Shown: in pieces, positions 24,452-36,215 of the stretch
Position numbering within the stretch: position 1 is the stretch's first letter
How the letters are laid out: every line of letters starts with the position of its first letter
Assembly (NCBI GenBank): GCA_014898415.1
Contig: RCTD01000008.1
Coordinates: forward strand, 806,001-870,000
Direction of reading: 5' to 3'
DNA length: 64,000 bases
Origin: Stromatinia cepivora
Taxonomy: Eukaryota; Ascomycota; Leotiomycetes; Helotiales; Sclerotiniaceae
Translations under genes and position numbers: made by a program
Notes under the pieces: generated by a model
What the model was told of the DNA's origin: nothing
Database searches by the model: none
What the model saw: the letters and a program-made list of their open reading frames with translations, nothing else

Positions 24452-25081
24452 ATGAAAGGAACCCGGATTTACGAAACTGCTACTGTTCGCAATCGAGGCA
24501 GATGGATATGGGAAGCATTTATATGCATGGTCGCGAAGTATGTCATGGAGGTTGCATTAGACAACTTGAGAGCAAAAGTTATTAGTGCACATGGCGTAGG
24601 ACATTTGGGTCGGGCTTTTGCAAGTGGCGTTATGGCTAATATACCTTGTGCAAAAGGTAATCTGCATATGGATGTAGATAGCATATCATAAAAGGCGTTG
24701 AATTCTTTACGGCGTAAATGTTAATAAGAAGCTTTTACTTCTTAATTATATCTCATTTTCAATGCAACCAATTGCTTCATATCCCAAACCTAGAACTCCT
24801 GGTATATCGCTCAATATCTTCCCCACTCCCCAGAACCCATGGAATCGGGCTACTTTGATGTCCCGAAATCCAAATGAAGTAACCCTCTCTGAGTAGAACA
24901 CCTATGATGACCTTCAAACCCCCCATTGACGCAAGCGATGTCTGCATCAGATCCATACCGAGATTTTCGAGAAAGGGGGGTGAAATCGAACCTGCTCTAA
25001 AATACCCGCTGCCACAGCTAAATCCCAGGGTCCTACCAATTGAACATTTGTAACTTCTTGATTTACCATTCCCTCACTCCT
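24452..25081. other. Convergent 3' flanks, no gene seen
   Basis: Lies between RPC11 (+) and MED31 (-). The frame 24452-24691 directly follows the RPC11 stop but has no recognisable content and no separate promoter space. Confidence 0.45.
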
Positions 25082-25711
25082 TCATTCCCTACTCCACCTC
25101 TCCACCGCCGCTAAATCCTCATTGGCAAGCATACTTACCACCTCGATACTCAAACAGTCCCTCCTGAAATTCTCATTTTGTAATAATTCCAAGTGTTTGA
25201 GACTAGGTCCGGGAAAGGTGAGGAACTTGAGATATGGAGGTTGTGTGAAATATTGGAGGTATTTGAGGTAGGCAATGAAGGGTGGAGAGGTGAGGAGAGT
25301 ACCGGAGGACAGGGAGGCTAGGTGCATTAAGTAGAAGGGTGAGGAGATGGCATTTACGAACTATTGGGTGGTTAGCACATGGAGGTATCGGAAAGCTTTG
25401 AGTAGAAGAGGTAAAGAAAGAAGAGAGTATGGTCTGGAAGAGAGAATGAAATGTGAAGAAAATAAACATCCATGCCATTCTTATGTAGACACGGAGGGCG
25501 TAATCTATGTAGCTTTCACCACCCGTTGTCCTACAATCCCGTTCCTCCACGAACTCAAGAAACTTTAAACACCCAAACATACCTCAAGTTCAATTTCAAA
25601 CCTCGTGAACCCTCCAAACTTCGGTTCCTCATTCTCCCCCAATACCGACGGCGTTTGGCGATTACTATCCTCCATCTTAACATCCTGCGGAGGAGAATTG
25701 ATCGTCGACAT
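25082..25711 (-). CDS. MED31: Mediator complex subunit 31 (Soh1)
   Basis: Minus-strand exons 25711-25583 and 25360-25082 give 135 residues. The Med31 signature spans the junction: RFEIELE from exon 1 and FVNAISSPFYLMHLA from exon 2, followed by FIAYLKYLQYFTQPPYLKFL and HLELLQNENFR. Med31 is a small conserved subunit of the Mediator middle module, linking transcription factors to RNA polymerase II in the nucleus. The 222-bp intron has GTATGT at its donor and a GCTAAC branch signal shortly before the acceptor. The C-terminal tail ends with an acidic/basic ANEDLAAVERWSRE. The gene converges on RPC11, so two small polymerase-machinery genes are neighbours here, probably by chance. Confidence 0.92.
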
Positions 25712-28700
25712 TTTGTTTTCGCGTTGCGTTTGCACTTTGGTATGTTAGGTAGTGCGAAATGTTACCGGTAAAGCAAGGGTTCGTGATCGTTCCTAGAAAA
25801 TATGCAGATGTTTCGCGGAACGTTAAGGCGGGCAGGTTGAATAAAGCGTGATGACGTATTTGAAACTTTGAATTGATAGAGTTGGAAATTGGAGATTGGA
25901 GATTGAGTGATTGAGTTCCGGCTTGGGGAGCTTTGATGAGCAGGGGTAATTGATAGAAGGAAGGGAATGAATTTTGATGCAATAATTCTTTACTTGATTC
26001 AACAAGATCTGATAAGGTTGATAAGGCTAGGATATTGCCATACAATTTGATGATTAATCAGCACTCATCCGATTTATCCCATAAGGACAACCGGGATATT
26101 ATGCCAGAAGAGATTTTTTGCATGAATCTGGGCTTTTGAAGACTCCTCTAGATTCTTTATTAGATTCTCGCTGCATGAATTATGAAGCTGTCATACTTCA
26201 TAACCTGTTTCGTCTGCCTTAATGAGATTACTCCGTAGATTTTTTTTCTCAAAGGTTGATGGTGCTTTAAAGCTTAAAATGAGGAACATCATCCGAACAT
26301 GAACATCAACTTTAGAGTGGGTAGTTGTCCAAGTGTTTTTCGTACCTGAAGCTATCATAGGTCCCCTATTTCTTGACCCCTCTTTGCTTGAGATCTTCTA
26401 GTGATACCACCGGTAGTACCGTATAAACTCACTTATACGGTAGATCCACTTGGACGTTGACTACTCCAGTTCTCGGTATTTCTATCAAATGTGGGTAATT
26501 AACCAGCACAAATTTCGATATTTGAATTGTTGAGAAAAAAGATAAATGATCCAAATATATGGAATCTGGATGTTCAGCTCAAGGAAGTCAAGTACAACTA
26601 CGGAGTATTCGGTACTCTTTTATACGACTCTTGGGATTTGCCAATCGTCCAATCGCCCATCTCACTTGGAGAAAGCCCTTGAGAACAATCGGGATACTTA
26701 GTTCTAATAGCAAATAGTGTCTAGACACGAATGACCCGATGATCTTAGATTTGCTACTGCCAGACTGGATACCATCAGCAGATTACTTTAAAGATGGTTG
26801 AGTTAAATGACGCCTCGTCAAATTAACTCACCAGGGGCAATCATTCCTCCACGGGTTCGGATGGGGTGGCTTTCTCAAATAGTGCTTCTGATAGACACTT
26901 ATTTATTTTTGACGGAACATTCGGCTAAAACATAACCAATTCTTCCTCATGGCAGTCAATATTTGGAATAAATCAGCAAGATCCATACAAATGGTGGGTA
27001 AAAGTGGTGGATTTTCTCGTAACTCTTTTTGGGCTTGCATTCTGGTAGTACGGAGTACAGAGTCGTACCTGCTTTTTAAGAATGGGGCTTTGCATTATTT
27101 AGTGAGATTTCGTATTTCATGAAAATGACGAGACCAAAAGGTTAACAAGGTTTCTCCGGACTTCTCAAGCAGCTTCCTTGTCCGGATCAGGGTCCCTTTT
27201 AGAAAATCTTACATTGGCATAGCCAACAGAAGGAAAGAAGATTGAAGAAGATAAACGATTCAGAGTAGGATAGGTAGGTATATCCATTGATTCAATGATA
27301 TACCGGTAATCTTTAGATAATTGCCGCAATAAGAAAGAAGTGTGATTAAAAAGGTCAAGAGGTACCTCAGCTGCTCATCCGATGTTTTTAATTCATTCAT
27401 AATCTACCAAAAAAGGAAGAAACCTTCTTCCTCCAACATATACCTACCACCTAGGGAGACTTCATCAATATCCAACTTCTTTTTGACTACTGCTACTACA
27501 TACTCAGTACAGTTTCTACACAACTTCGTCAACATACCTCATTTACAATTAGTTTGTGCAATACTCGACAACACTACAAGATTCTAATATCAATCGTTCT
27601 TCATCCACCTATTGTTATTACATACAACGCGAGAAGTTCCATCATCATACCATAAAACTTCACCTCTTCTACTCGTTTGGATAATTCGGAATACATAGTC
27701 TCCATACCTAGGTACCTATTTTAAGTTCGATCGTTAGAAGTAATAGACTAAGGACAGACGGTTACGACATTCGCAATCATACCTTGCAATCAGATTTCCT
27801 ATACAGATCAGGCAAAGAATAAAAATAGACACGAAAGGAAAAGGACGAACATCTACTCCGCGCTTTTTATTACTCCGTACACTTTGGATTTCGCATACAA
27901 CTCCCAATTCTTCCCTCCCTCTCTCTTTTCATCTCCTTCATTCCATTGGAAGAGGAAACCGTTGAATTTATACTTCCGTACAACCTCAACCTCATCCTCA
28001 TCCTCGTTCGTGCATCCAACCATCCATCCGTCCAACCAACCATCCATTCATTCATCAATAAATCAATCAAAACATTTCGAACATCAAACTTCATTTCACC
28101 CTTCATTCTCTTTCGATGCAAACCCCCAACTTACAAATCGACACTATCTTCGACTCCTAAACGATTTCACCCTCATTTCCCTACCTATACTTTGCAAATT
28201 GAACAAGGAATTTGGAAAGGAACCACAATTACTAAATTTGAAGATCGTCAACGGGTCGAAATCGAATCCACGGCTAGTACAAAATTCCTCGAATCAAATT
28301 CAGTGACAGAGGTATCAAGGGAGACAAACGGGGATATAAGATTACGATTGTGCATCAAGCATTTTCGCATCTCACGTCCCATAACCCCCAATCCACATCC
28401 CTTCCCCTCCTATCCGTTCCCTACCATCTTCCAAGGTTCCAAAAGGATTAAATCGCTTTGATTGCGAACAATCAATCCTGAGACTTGAAGTATAAGGACC
28501 AAAGAAAAAACGACACCACACGTTCCTTAAGGGGGAAGAGGGAATTATCATATCCAATTATCAATACTGGTATCCAATCAAGCCTACATTTCTCAAACAT
28601 AAATTTTAGTGCTGGTTAGCTGGTTAACTGGTCAGGCCTCGGTCGCTAAGGAATTCACCGTTTCCTGACACGGACCAAAATCGATCCAGTCTGTTCCCCT

Positions 28701-29048
28701 TCTCTTAATTATTAGTTCCCTTTTCATCAATTACTCGTGGCACGTGTGGTTGGGTTTGGAAGAGGGAGAACCGGAAGAAAACCACAAGAATCATCAAAAT
28801 CATCCAATTTCCAGAACCAGAATCATTACTTCAAGAAACCTCCTAATCTCCTACAAACAAACAAATCAAACATTTCAAACATCCTTTCAAAAAAGCAACG
28901 AGGAACGAGGAACTTTCTACACCAATACGAACGTGCTCAAATTCGAAGTAAAACGGATCAAATCCCTTGATTCCTTTAATCAACCCAACATCAACTTATT
29001 ACAGTAATTAATTCTGGAATTTGTGTCGTCATCACAATCACTGCCACC
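25712..29048. other. Long intergenic region upstream of Pal1
   Basis: No supportable gene in 3.3 kb. It contains four of the six TACGGAGTA/TACTCCGTA copies of the window, a perfect 10-bp hairpin at 26417-26442 and a TACCTAGGTA palindrome at 27705. From about 27840 the sequence becomes CT/CA-rich (many CATCCAACCAACC-type runs), typical of a long untranslated leader of the Pal1 gene. Confidence 0.5.
26417..26442. repeat. Perfect 10-bp inverted repeat (hairpin)
   Basis: TACCGTATAA, a 6-base spacer ACTCAC, then TTATACGGTA, an exact reverse complement. It stands in non-coding DNA and is not followed by a T-run. Confidence 0.7.
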
Positions 29049-30996
29049 ATGTCGTTAAGCTCTATCCAACCAGATTATGATGGTAAGTCCAAATCATTCA
29101 TTTAATATATGCGCCGCGAGCCTACGACGACAAAACTGCCATCCCCACTTATCAGCGGCTGGCTTGTATCAAGTTGGATATCCAGCGTTTCACTTTTTGC
29201 TATCATCCGCCATCATCGACAAGCATGAATCCTTGGACTGACCTTTGAATCTTGTTTTCCAAACAGGGAATCGATCGCCTGGACTCTCAACCAACCTATC
29301 ATCCAACAACCCCTTTAGGAATCGAGCCGCGTCCCCAGCTATATCCTCTTCTACCCAACGTTCCCACCGAGAACCTCCTCCACGACCTTTATCACGAAAT
29401 CCATTTCTCGATTCTCCAACGACAAATCACACATCATCACCAGAAAAAATGGCATTCCCTCGAACAAGCCCAAGTTCATCAGGCCCAGCTCTGACCGGAA
29501 ACGCTGCGGATTTATTTGTACGTTTATCCAAGAATGCCAACACCCTTCTCCTAATAGCGTTGGATGGGCATAAAGTCTTGTGAACACAAGCACGCATGTT
29601 CACGGGGTTTCAGCCTGCAACAAGCCTGCATAAAACACATCGCTGACATTAAATATAGGACGAACTGACACTTGGAGATAAACCTGTCCCGGACAGAAGT
29701 CAAAAACCGGGATTGATGCGCTCAAACACGGCTAAAAATCAGCCACGGGTTGAAAACATTCCACCAGGACGACCATCAGGTCATAGACCAATGCGATCCC
29801 AGGAAGAGGTGATGCGTGCCAGAAGAGCAGCCGGAAAACCATCCTCAAGTAAACCCCGCAAAGAAGAAGAGTTAGATATCTTTGCCGATCCCAGCGATAG
29901 CCCAAAACGAAGAGCAAGACGCAACTCCGACACATCTATCATAGACCGAAAGCCCAAATTACTTGACCCAGAAGATGAACGCAGGCGCTTAGAGAAAGAA
30001 AAAAGACATCGTGATCGTAAGCGTGCGCAAGACAAGACCAAGAAGAAGGCACCTCTAGATGTTATCGATCAATTAGATGCCACGAGCATTTTTGGAATCG
30101 GAGGTAGGTTATCATGATCGATCGTAGCAACCCTTACTAACAAGTCATGTTTAGCATTCCATCATGATGGACCATTCGATGCTTGCTTGCCAGGCCGTAA
30201 TCGAACGGGAAGTCGACGTGCACCAATGCAAGCTTTTGCTAAGGATTCAGCCAACAATTCTCTTGGTGGCGGAGGACCTTTGAACAAGAAACCTGATCAT
30301 GCAACATTTATGGGCAACAACGATGCGGAAGCACATCTCGATTACTCCCGTGGGGGGGATAAAGTCGTCAATTTCGAACCTTATGGGCATCGCCCTGGTA
30401 TGCCTAGCCGCACAGAATCTGCCATCGAAAGTGCAACCACCCGTGTTGAACCAGTCCATGGTGAGGAGTCAATGGGTCTTGGAACCTCTACTTTCCTTGA
30501 GGGTGCCCCAGCCTCTCGTGCAGCTGTTCAAAAGAACCAGAATGAGCAATTCGGTATGGATGGTGGCCTATCTCGAAAGAAGTCATTGGCACAGAAGATT
30601 CGCGGCATCAACAGCCGACGCGACTACGGACCTTCTGGAAGAATGACTAGCCCGGAAGGCATGTACAATCCAATTTCTCCAGATGGATACGCCCCTGTTG
30701 GAAGTAGAGCAAATGAAGCAAACCCATTCTTCAATGAATTTGGCAAGGGGGATGATACTATCAAAGAGGAATTCGTCACATTCGCTGAACTGCCACCGAG
30801 ACCCGGCCGCTCCCGCGCTCCCTCTACCCCTCCAGGAATCGAAAGACGTGTTACTAGCGATAGTATGGGGGAATCATCCAGAGCGCCCGCATCAAATGGT
30901 GGATTCTTGTCCAGAGTCAAAAGTTTGAAGGGAGGGCCACGAAAGCCAAGGGTTGAAAACAAGCCATTGCCAACACAAACATCTCAGCTCCTCTAG
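29049..30996 (+). CDS. pal1: Pal1 cell-morphology protein
   Basis: Four exons, 29049-29082, 29267-29517, 29659-30103 and 30155-30996, give about 523 residues with every junction in phase. The Pal1 domain (PF08316) is recognised by a basic, charged region (RRLEKEKRHRDRKRAQ...) leading to DVIDQLDATSIFGIG and then FHHDGPFDACLPGRNR at the exon 3/4 junction. The rest is Ser/Pro/Arg-rich and predicted disordered, with phosphorylation-type RRxS sites near RRNSD. In fission yeast Pal1 localises to growth sites and keeps cylindrical cell shape; in filamentous fungi orthologues associate with endocytic sites. The first exon is tiny and the upstream leader is long, so post-transcriptional control is possible. 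Confidence 0.9.
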
Positions 30997-32467
30997 CTTC
31001 CTGGTCAAGAGCAAGGACGTCAATTTCTCTTCATTACAGTTAGAGAATAAGGATGTGAACGTCCGCGTCTGATTTAATATTTATCAAATACCCATACTCA
31101 CCAGTTTTTATTCTCTTTCTCATGCGTCACTATCCCCAACCGAGCGGTCTATTACTCTTGCCTAACGTACACGAGTTTGGATATGTGACTGTTCACAAGC
31201 TTTCGGGATTGTCGTTTTATTGATATTTTCTTCACTGAAACTTCGACTTTGGCTCTTCAAAACGAAGAATCTTTCTTTTTGAATTATTTTCGAGGGGTCA
31301 AATGGCCTATAAATTGTTATCTGATTTTACAGGCGTATGGGAGTACACATGAACAAACCTGTAACTCGAGGGATGTTGGAAGAGGGTGAGGAAGACGAGA
31401 AGTGTTATTTAATGCCAGTGAGTTTGAGGGTTAGAATGGGTCTTGGGCAATGAGGGTTCGTAGCTGGGCTGAGAGGTTCTGGTCTCAAGAGGGTCGATTA
31501 AAGAATAAACAGCACCAAAGAAAGAGTTTAATCGCGTAAAGTCGAGAATAGGAGAAATGTAGACTCGATGGATGGAAGTATAGGGCGAACAAGGGATGCA
31601 GGGACTCAAATGGTTATGGAGAAAACCTAGGTAGTAGAAGACAATACGCATACATTCAATGAAATGAATTGGTAATTGGTAATTGGTAATTGGAAAAAAA
31701 AAATCTCGAGTTCAATTCATAGTCGTGCGAGGGTGTGATGGTGAAGGTAACACTTGCGTATATGCAGAGTGTTTGTCTTGATGAGGCTTTTAGTTACCCA
31801 AGTAGCAAGTGCTAGCTAATGAGGCTTGAGGATATAGATATACTCTTCTCATGGGTTGAGAACAATACCTAGGTAGTTATGTGTTCTTCGATCCCATTCT
31901 ATTCTATCCTGTATCACACATATTTTCAATAGAAAGAGATGGATGAGATATCACGGATGTTTATATAAAATGGAAATTGTGATGTTGTGTGCAATCTGAT
32001 TCACTGATTTTGGGGGATGGATTTTTTGTTCATTTAATAGTAGTTTTGTTGTATATATATCTTCCTATCCATCTATACATTTCCTTTTTTTCAATCTACT
32101 CCTCCTTATTGCTCTCTCGTCTCCTATTGTTTTCTCTTTACTTTGAAACTAGGTCATCGAATAGGCTGCACATTCTCATGCATGAGAATATGGGTTTATC
32201 CGTTGCTAATAATCTAGTATTATTTATCTATCCTTATTCAGCTCGCATCACTCTTTGTATCAACGCGACCTCTTTTATTAATATATGTTTCATACGAATC
32301 ACAGTTTATTTGTGCTAGGCTTTCATTCACCTAGAACTCACGGATTGGAAGCACCAACGCATTTCTGTTCATTGAAATGAGCCCCTTGAAAATACTATAG
32401 CATGCCAGCATGCCACCTCATCTTGATATCTAAACCCAACCAAAATTGCACTATCAGAGTTTCCAGA
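30997..32467. other. Convergent 3' flanks, no gene seen
   Basis: Lies between Pal1 (+) and the P450 (-). Has a TACCTAGGTA palindrome at 31866 and an AATTGGT repeat at 31667-31693. Remaining frames are hydrophobic AT-rich shadows. Confidence 0.5.
31667..31693. repeat. AATTGGT x4 tandem repeat
   Basis: Nearly four perfect heptamer units, read directly. Confidence 0.85.
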
Positions 32468-34286
32468 TCATTTCTTCACCCTCGGCTTAATTGTGACCCA
32501 AATAGGTTCTTTCTGCACCACAATATAATTTTTAAGATCAACCCAATTGACCAGCTTGTTTCCAACAGCCTCAAGATCAAAATTCCACACTAAACGAGCC
32601 AAAACTACCCTCAACTCTGCCTGTCCGAATGATCTCCCCAAACAAGCACGTGCTCCCAATCCCCATGGTTTCAAAATATTGCGGTTGTCCTTTTGGAATT
32701 CTGCTGGTCGGAGATGGTCGGGAAGATATCGGTCAGGTAGGAATTCGAGGCATCGGTGGAAGTTGGCTTCTGAATGAGCCATTACGATAGTATTCATTGC
32801 TACGTGTGTCTAGGGTCATTATTTGATTAGCATATCTATATAAAACTTGAGAGGATGAGCATCACTCACGCCTTCTGGTAGAAAATGTCCGCAAACGATA
32901 GCTCCACCTCGAGGTACAATCCGGAGAAGACCTCCTGAAACGGGATTGCACAATCGTAGGCCTTCGTTTATCACCGCGTTAAGGAACGGTAGTTGTTGAA
33001 GAGCACTAAACGTGATATCTTCTTCCTTATCAAAGCAATTCCGAATCTCGCATTCCAATTTCGTCAGCTCGACCGGATTTTGAATTAGACAATTAATCGT
33101 TCCGCATATGGTAGTGCCCGTCGTCTCGCTACCCCCTAACAACATAAGAGCAATCGAGGATTCAATCTCAGGCATACTCATCTTAGAAAAGTTCGGATTG
33201 TTGTTCTGATCAAGCATGACAGTCATGAAATCACCCACCGCTGCTTCCGGACGTTGTAGTCGTCGATGAATTTTCTCCGCTGCGTTGGCAAAATGGTCTG
33301 CTTGCATTTTTCGAGTGTGGGCTGGAAGCATTCTAAGAATGAGAGAATCGAGCCTGGGAAAATATTGCATTACGCCTGCTAATGCCATCACTGTGATAAT
33401 TAGCCATGATGTTTTGCTTTCAACCGCTGGATATATCCGAGGATCACATACTTTTCATAGAATTATATATCAAAATTGCCCAGGGGTGATTCGTCGTCTC
33501 CTTCAAGCAATCAAAAGACTCTCCCAGAGTAAGCATACCGATTACATCAAACGTCCACCAATTCATCCAATCCACGATATTAACCACAGCACCCATCTTT
33601 ACATTTTCCGGCCTAGCAATCTGTTCCAACAGCTTCTCAACCATCAACGTAACATACGACTGAATAATCACCTCCTGCTTCGCAACCGCCCGATCCGTAA
33701 ACGCCGGTCCAATCACCTGTCGCATCCGCATACTCACATCGACATCCACCGTCGTAACGAGATTTTCCGCCTGGCCCGGTGGCGATTTAAAAAAACTCGG
33801 ATCGCGGGGAAGCGCTTTCCGGCCCCCGCTATTGCTAAATATATCGTGCCAGGCTTCTTCGCGTGCAAAGGATACTTCGTTCGGTGCGGTGCGCACTATG
33901 TCGCCGTATCGCTCGTGGTGCTTGCGGATGGAGATTACGAGGTTTCCTGTGAGGAGGGAGTGGATGTAGGGGATTCTGCTGGTTTTCCAGAGGAGGGGTC
34001 CGGGAAGTGGGGAGAGGGGGTGGATGTAGAGGGTGTGGATTGTGGTGGTGGTGAGGTACTGTGTGGATTGTTAGGATTATTAGGATTGTTAGGATTGTTA
34101 GGATTGGATTGGATTGGATTGGATTGGATTGGATTGGATTGGATTGGATTGGACGGATTGGTTAGTGGGTTGGAGTTGGTGATATAATTAACGTACTAGG
34201 AGGAATATAAGGATCAGGAGGCTGCTGATTGCATATGCTTGAGAGGAGAAATCATTGCTGAAGTTGAAGGATGATGGGATATCCAT
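32468..34286 (-). CDS. Cytochrome P450 monooxygenase, CYP65-like
   Basis: Minus-strand exons 34286-34197, 34058-33452, 33390-32870 and 32809-32468 give about 519 residues, all in phase. A single N-terminal helix (AISSLLILIFLL) anchors it in the ER. P450 landmarks are LSPLPGPLLW (proline hinge), MLLGGSETTGTT (I-helix oxygen motif), INEGLRL (ExxR), FLPDRYL (PERF-like) and PWGLGARACLGR around the heme Cys. The usual Phe of the heme motif is Trp here. The middle part (SFAREEAWHDIF, VDVSMRMRQVIGPAFTDRA, WWTFDVIGMLTLGESFDCL) resembles CYP65-type enzymes such as trichothecene C-15 hydroxylase and many terpenoid/polyketide oxidases. Its neighbours are a decayed diterpene cyclase and a transporter, so oxidation of a diterpene is the likely original role. 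Intron 1 contains a tandem-repeat array. Confidence 0.9.
34071..34150. repeat. TTAGGATTG / GGATT minisatellite inside P450 intron 1
   Basis: Three 9-bp units TTAGGATTR and part of a fourth, then ten perfect GGATT pentamers at 34101-34150. On the transcribed strand the 9-bp units read CCTAACAAT, so they repeat the fungal branch-site CTAAC. Confidence 0.9.
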
Positions 34287-35379
34287 TGTTGGGAAGTTCT
34301 TAAATGGAGATGGGGTAGATGGAGTAGATGGTGGGTTGTTTTGAAGTCAAAGTTATGTATGGAGGGGGGCAGTCTTTTACAAGGTCAGAGAATCGAAAGG
34401 GTCATTAGATTTTCGGGGAAGCGAATCTGAAGCTTAGTTATTCACTAGTAGTTCAAAATATTAGTTCTACCATAAAATTAATCTCGAACATTCGTACCTC
34501 GGAGATTTGTGTGGTCTATAAGCTAGCTATGTGAATAGTAGATGCTAATGGCTGTAGACGTACAGTTAATTCACCTAGTTGTTTGCCCGTGTCCATCTAC
34601 TTATTTCAGATACCCGACGTTATAGACAGAAGAATTTCTCAGTTAGTTATACTCCGCCGTATAATAGGTCAACCTTATATTATCATTATTGTTTTCCATA
34701 CTTGAATATTAGTTAATAATATTCAATGACGATGATATCATCTACTCTCTTCCCTTGCTCTTTCTCCAATGTTTAATTTATTTATATTTAGAACCACGAG
34801 GTCATTTAATACTAGGTGAAGATCCTCCATTATCGCATCCGACTATTGACATACTTACTATCACGAATAACAGGAATTGGAAGGTATTGTATTAAGTCCA
34901 CAGTTGGAGATACTTGCTGCTAGGACTGGATAGCGGATTATGATGGCAAGAAGCGCGAGATGTTGTTGGATATTGGAAAGTATCGTATATGAGGAGGCTT
35001 TGGTATTTGTGTAGGAATGTTGTGAAGTTGATGCGATTGATAGACGCTGGATATTAGTTTTGATGATGATTTTATGGTGGAATAGATGTTTTGATGGAGA
35101 TTGGCACTGCGAGCTCTTAACGAAGTGAAGAGCTTCTTACTCCGTATGCAGATTGACGCTCTAGGTGAATTAGATGTCGACTTCTTGAGGTGCTGGTACT
35201 CGTAGTCGATATAGCCAACGCCCTTTTGAGCAGAAATTCCATATACACTTACTTCCCTGTTAGATTAGTCTTGTAAATTCCCTTCCTCAATCGTCGAAAC
35301 TTATTTTCACAACGAGTACTCTGTAATAGCTACACAATCAAGAACGTATGTTTGTGGCTATCATCAACTCTCTTTTAGA
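34287..35379. other. AT-rich spacer between P450 and cyclase relic
   Basis: No gene seen. Long AT-rich runs near 34640-34800. I could not find further cyclase fragments here. It should contain the P450 promoter. Confidence 0.45.
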
Positions 35380-36145
35380 ATGGAAAATCTCTCCCTTCTT
35401 TCGCCTAAGTCGATGCCAAAGCCCTGGCCGGGCAACTAGCCCATCAAGTAGAAAATTATGAAGTCTTTTGCTCTTTTGCACTGATGGTCTGCGATACAGT
35501 ATGGCTAGCTGTGCTTACTAAACTTGACGGCAGCGGCACACTCCTGTTTCAATATCTACTCGAAACGCAAACTCGGAATAGAGATTGGCCAGCCTATGCT
35601 TACACGACTAACGGGCTACTTAACACTACAGCGGCCACCCTAACCCTAAAACTATACCGAAGTCATCACGAAAGTAGGATTAACTCATGAGGTTCTCGAT
35701 CTCAAACAGATGGAAAAAATGTGCTCATTTCTGCAAGCAACGCTGAAATCTCATGAAAGAGTTGTGGGACTTGGTAAGCTTCCACTCATGGCCAGATGCA
35801 TTTCTTGATAAAGTTCATCCAGTCTCCGGACTACTAGACGACGTAAGTGATGAAGCAAAATATATTGTGGCGACAAATGTTCTGGGACTTCTCAACGGTT
35901 CTATAAGAATGATCGAAAAATTCGATACCAGATGTCAATTTCGTACCTACATGGAGGAGCGAAATGGACTATTGAGTGTTGATTGCAATGCCCATAATAT
36001 ATTCTTCCATTCTCCAAGACTATCGAAGCACCTGGATTTTATTCTAAAGGTACATGAGTGTTATGCAAGGAATGGTATGCTTGCAATTTTCTTACGCGGA
36101 CAAGATAAATTAAACACATGCTTTAAAGCTCTATCCCGACCTTGA
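35380..36145 (+). pseudogene. Relic of a fungal CPS/KS-type diterpene cyclase
   Basis: Pieces of the N-terminal half of a bifunctional diterpene cyclase (copalyl diphosphate/kaurene synthase type) can be read in order but in different frames. They are an ATG start at 35380; a block from 35409 with ALAGQLAHQVENY and then DTVWLAVLTKLDG (family YDTAWVAMV); a Q...W...LLNTTAATLTL stretch (family DGILNT-A-LLAL); DLKQMEKMCSFLQATL; and from 35753 a block with GLLDDVSDEAK and QFRTYMEERN...SVDCNAH. The catalytic DxDD acid motif (DVDDTAK in relatives) is DVSDEAK here. At least two frame changes and stops interrupt it. Roughly 150 or more residues between the blocks and the entire C-terminal prenyltransferase-like half are missing. 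It lies between a P450 and a transporter. Non-functional; identification is from motif order, not from a search. Confidence 0.72.
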
Positions 36146-36215
36146 AAAATGATACAACGCCAAGTGAACGTTAAAAATCTATCTAAATTTATATATCCTT
36201 ATCATTATCATAAAC

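Noticed and set aside
24976..25056. Minus-strand sequence with GGTTCGATTTC and CAATTGGTAGG, tRNA-like
   Set aside because: T-arm stem does not pair, the acceptor 5' strand is missing and the B-box has a mismatch; weaker than the relic at 47.9 kb.
27884..28461. Overlapping plus-strand frames of 140 and 171 codons
   Set aside because: CT/CA-rich leader sequence upstream of Pal1; composition explains the open frames and no domain is visible.
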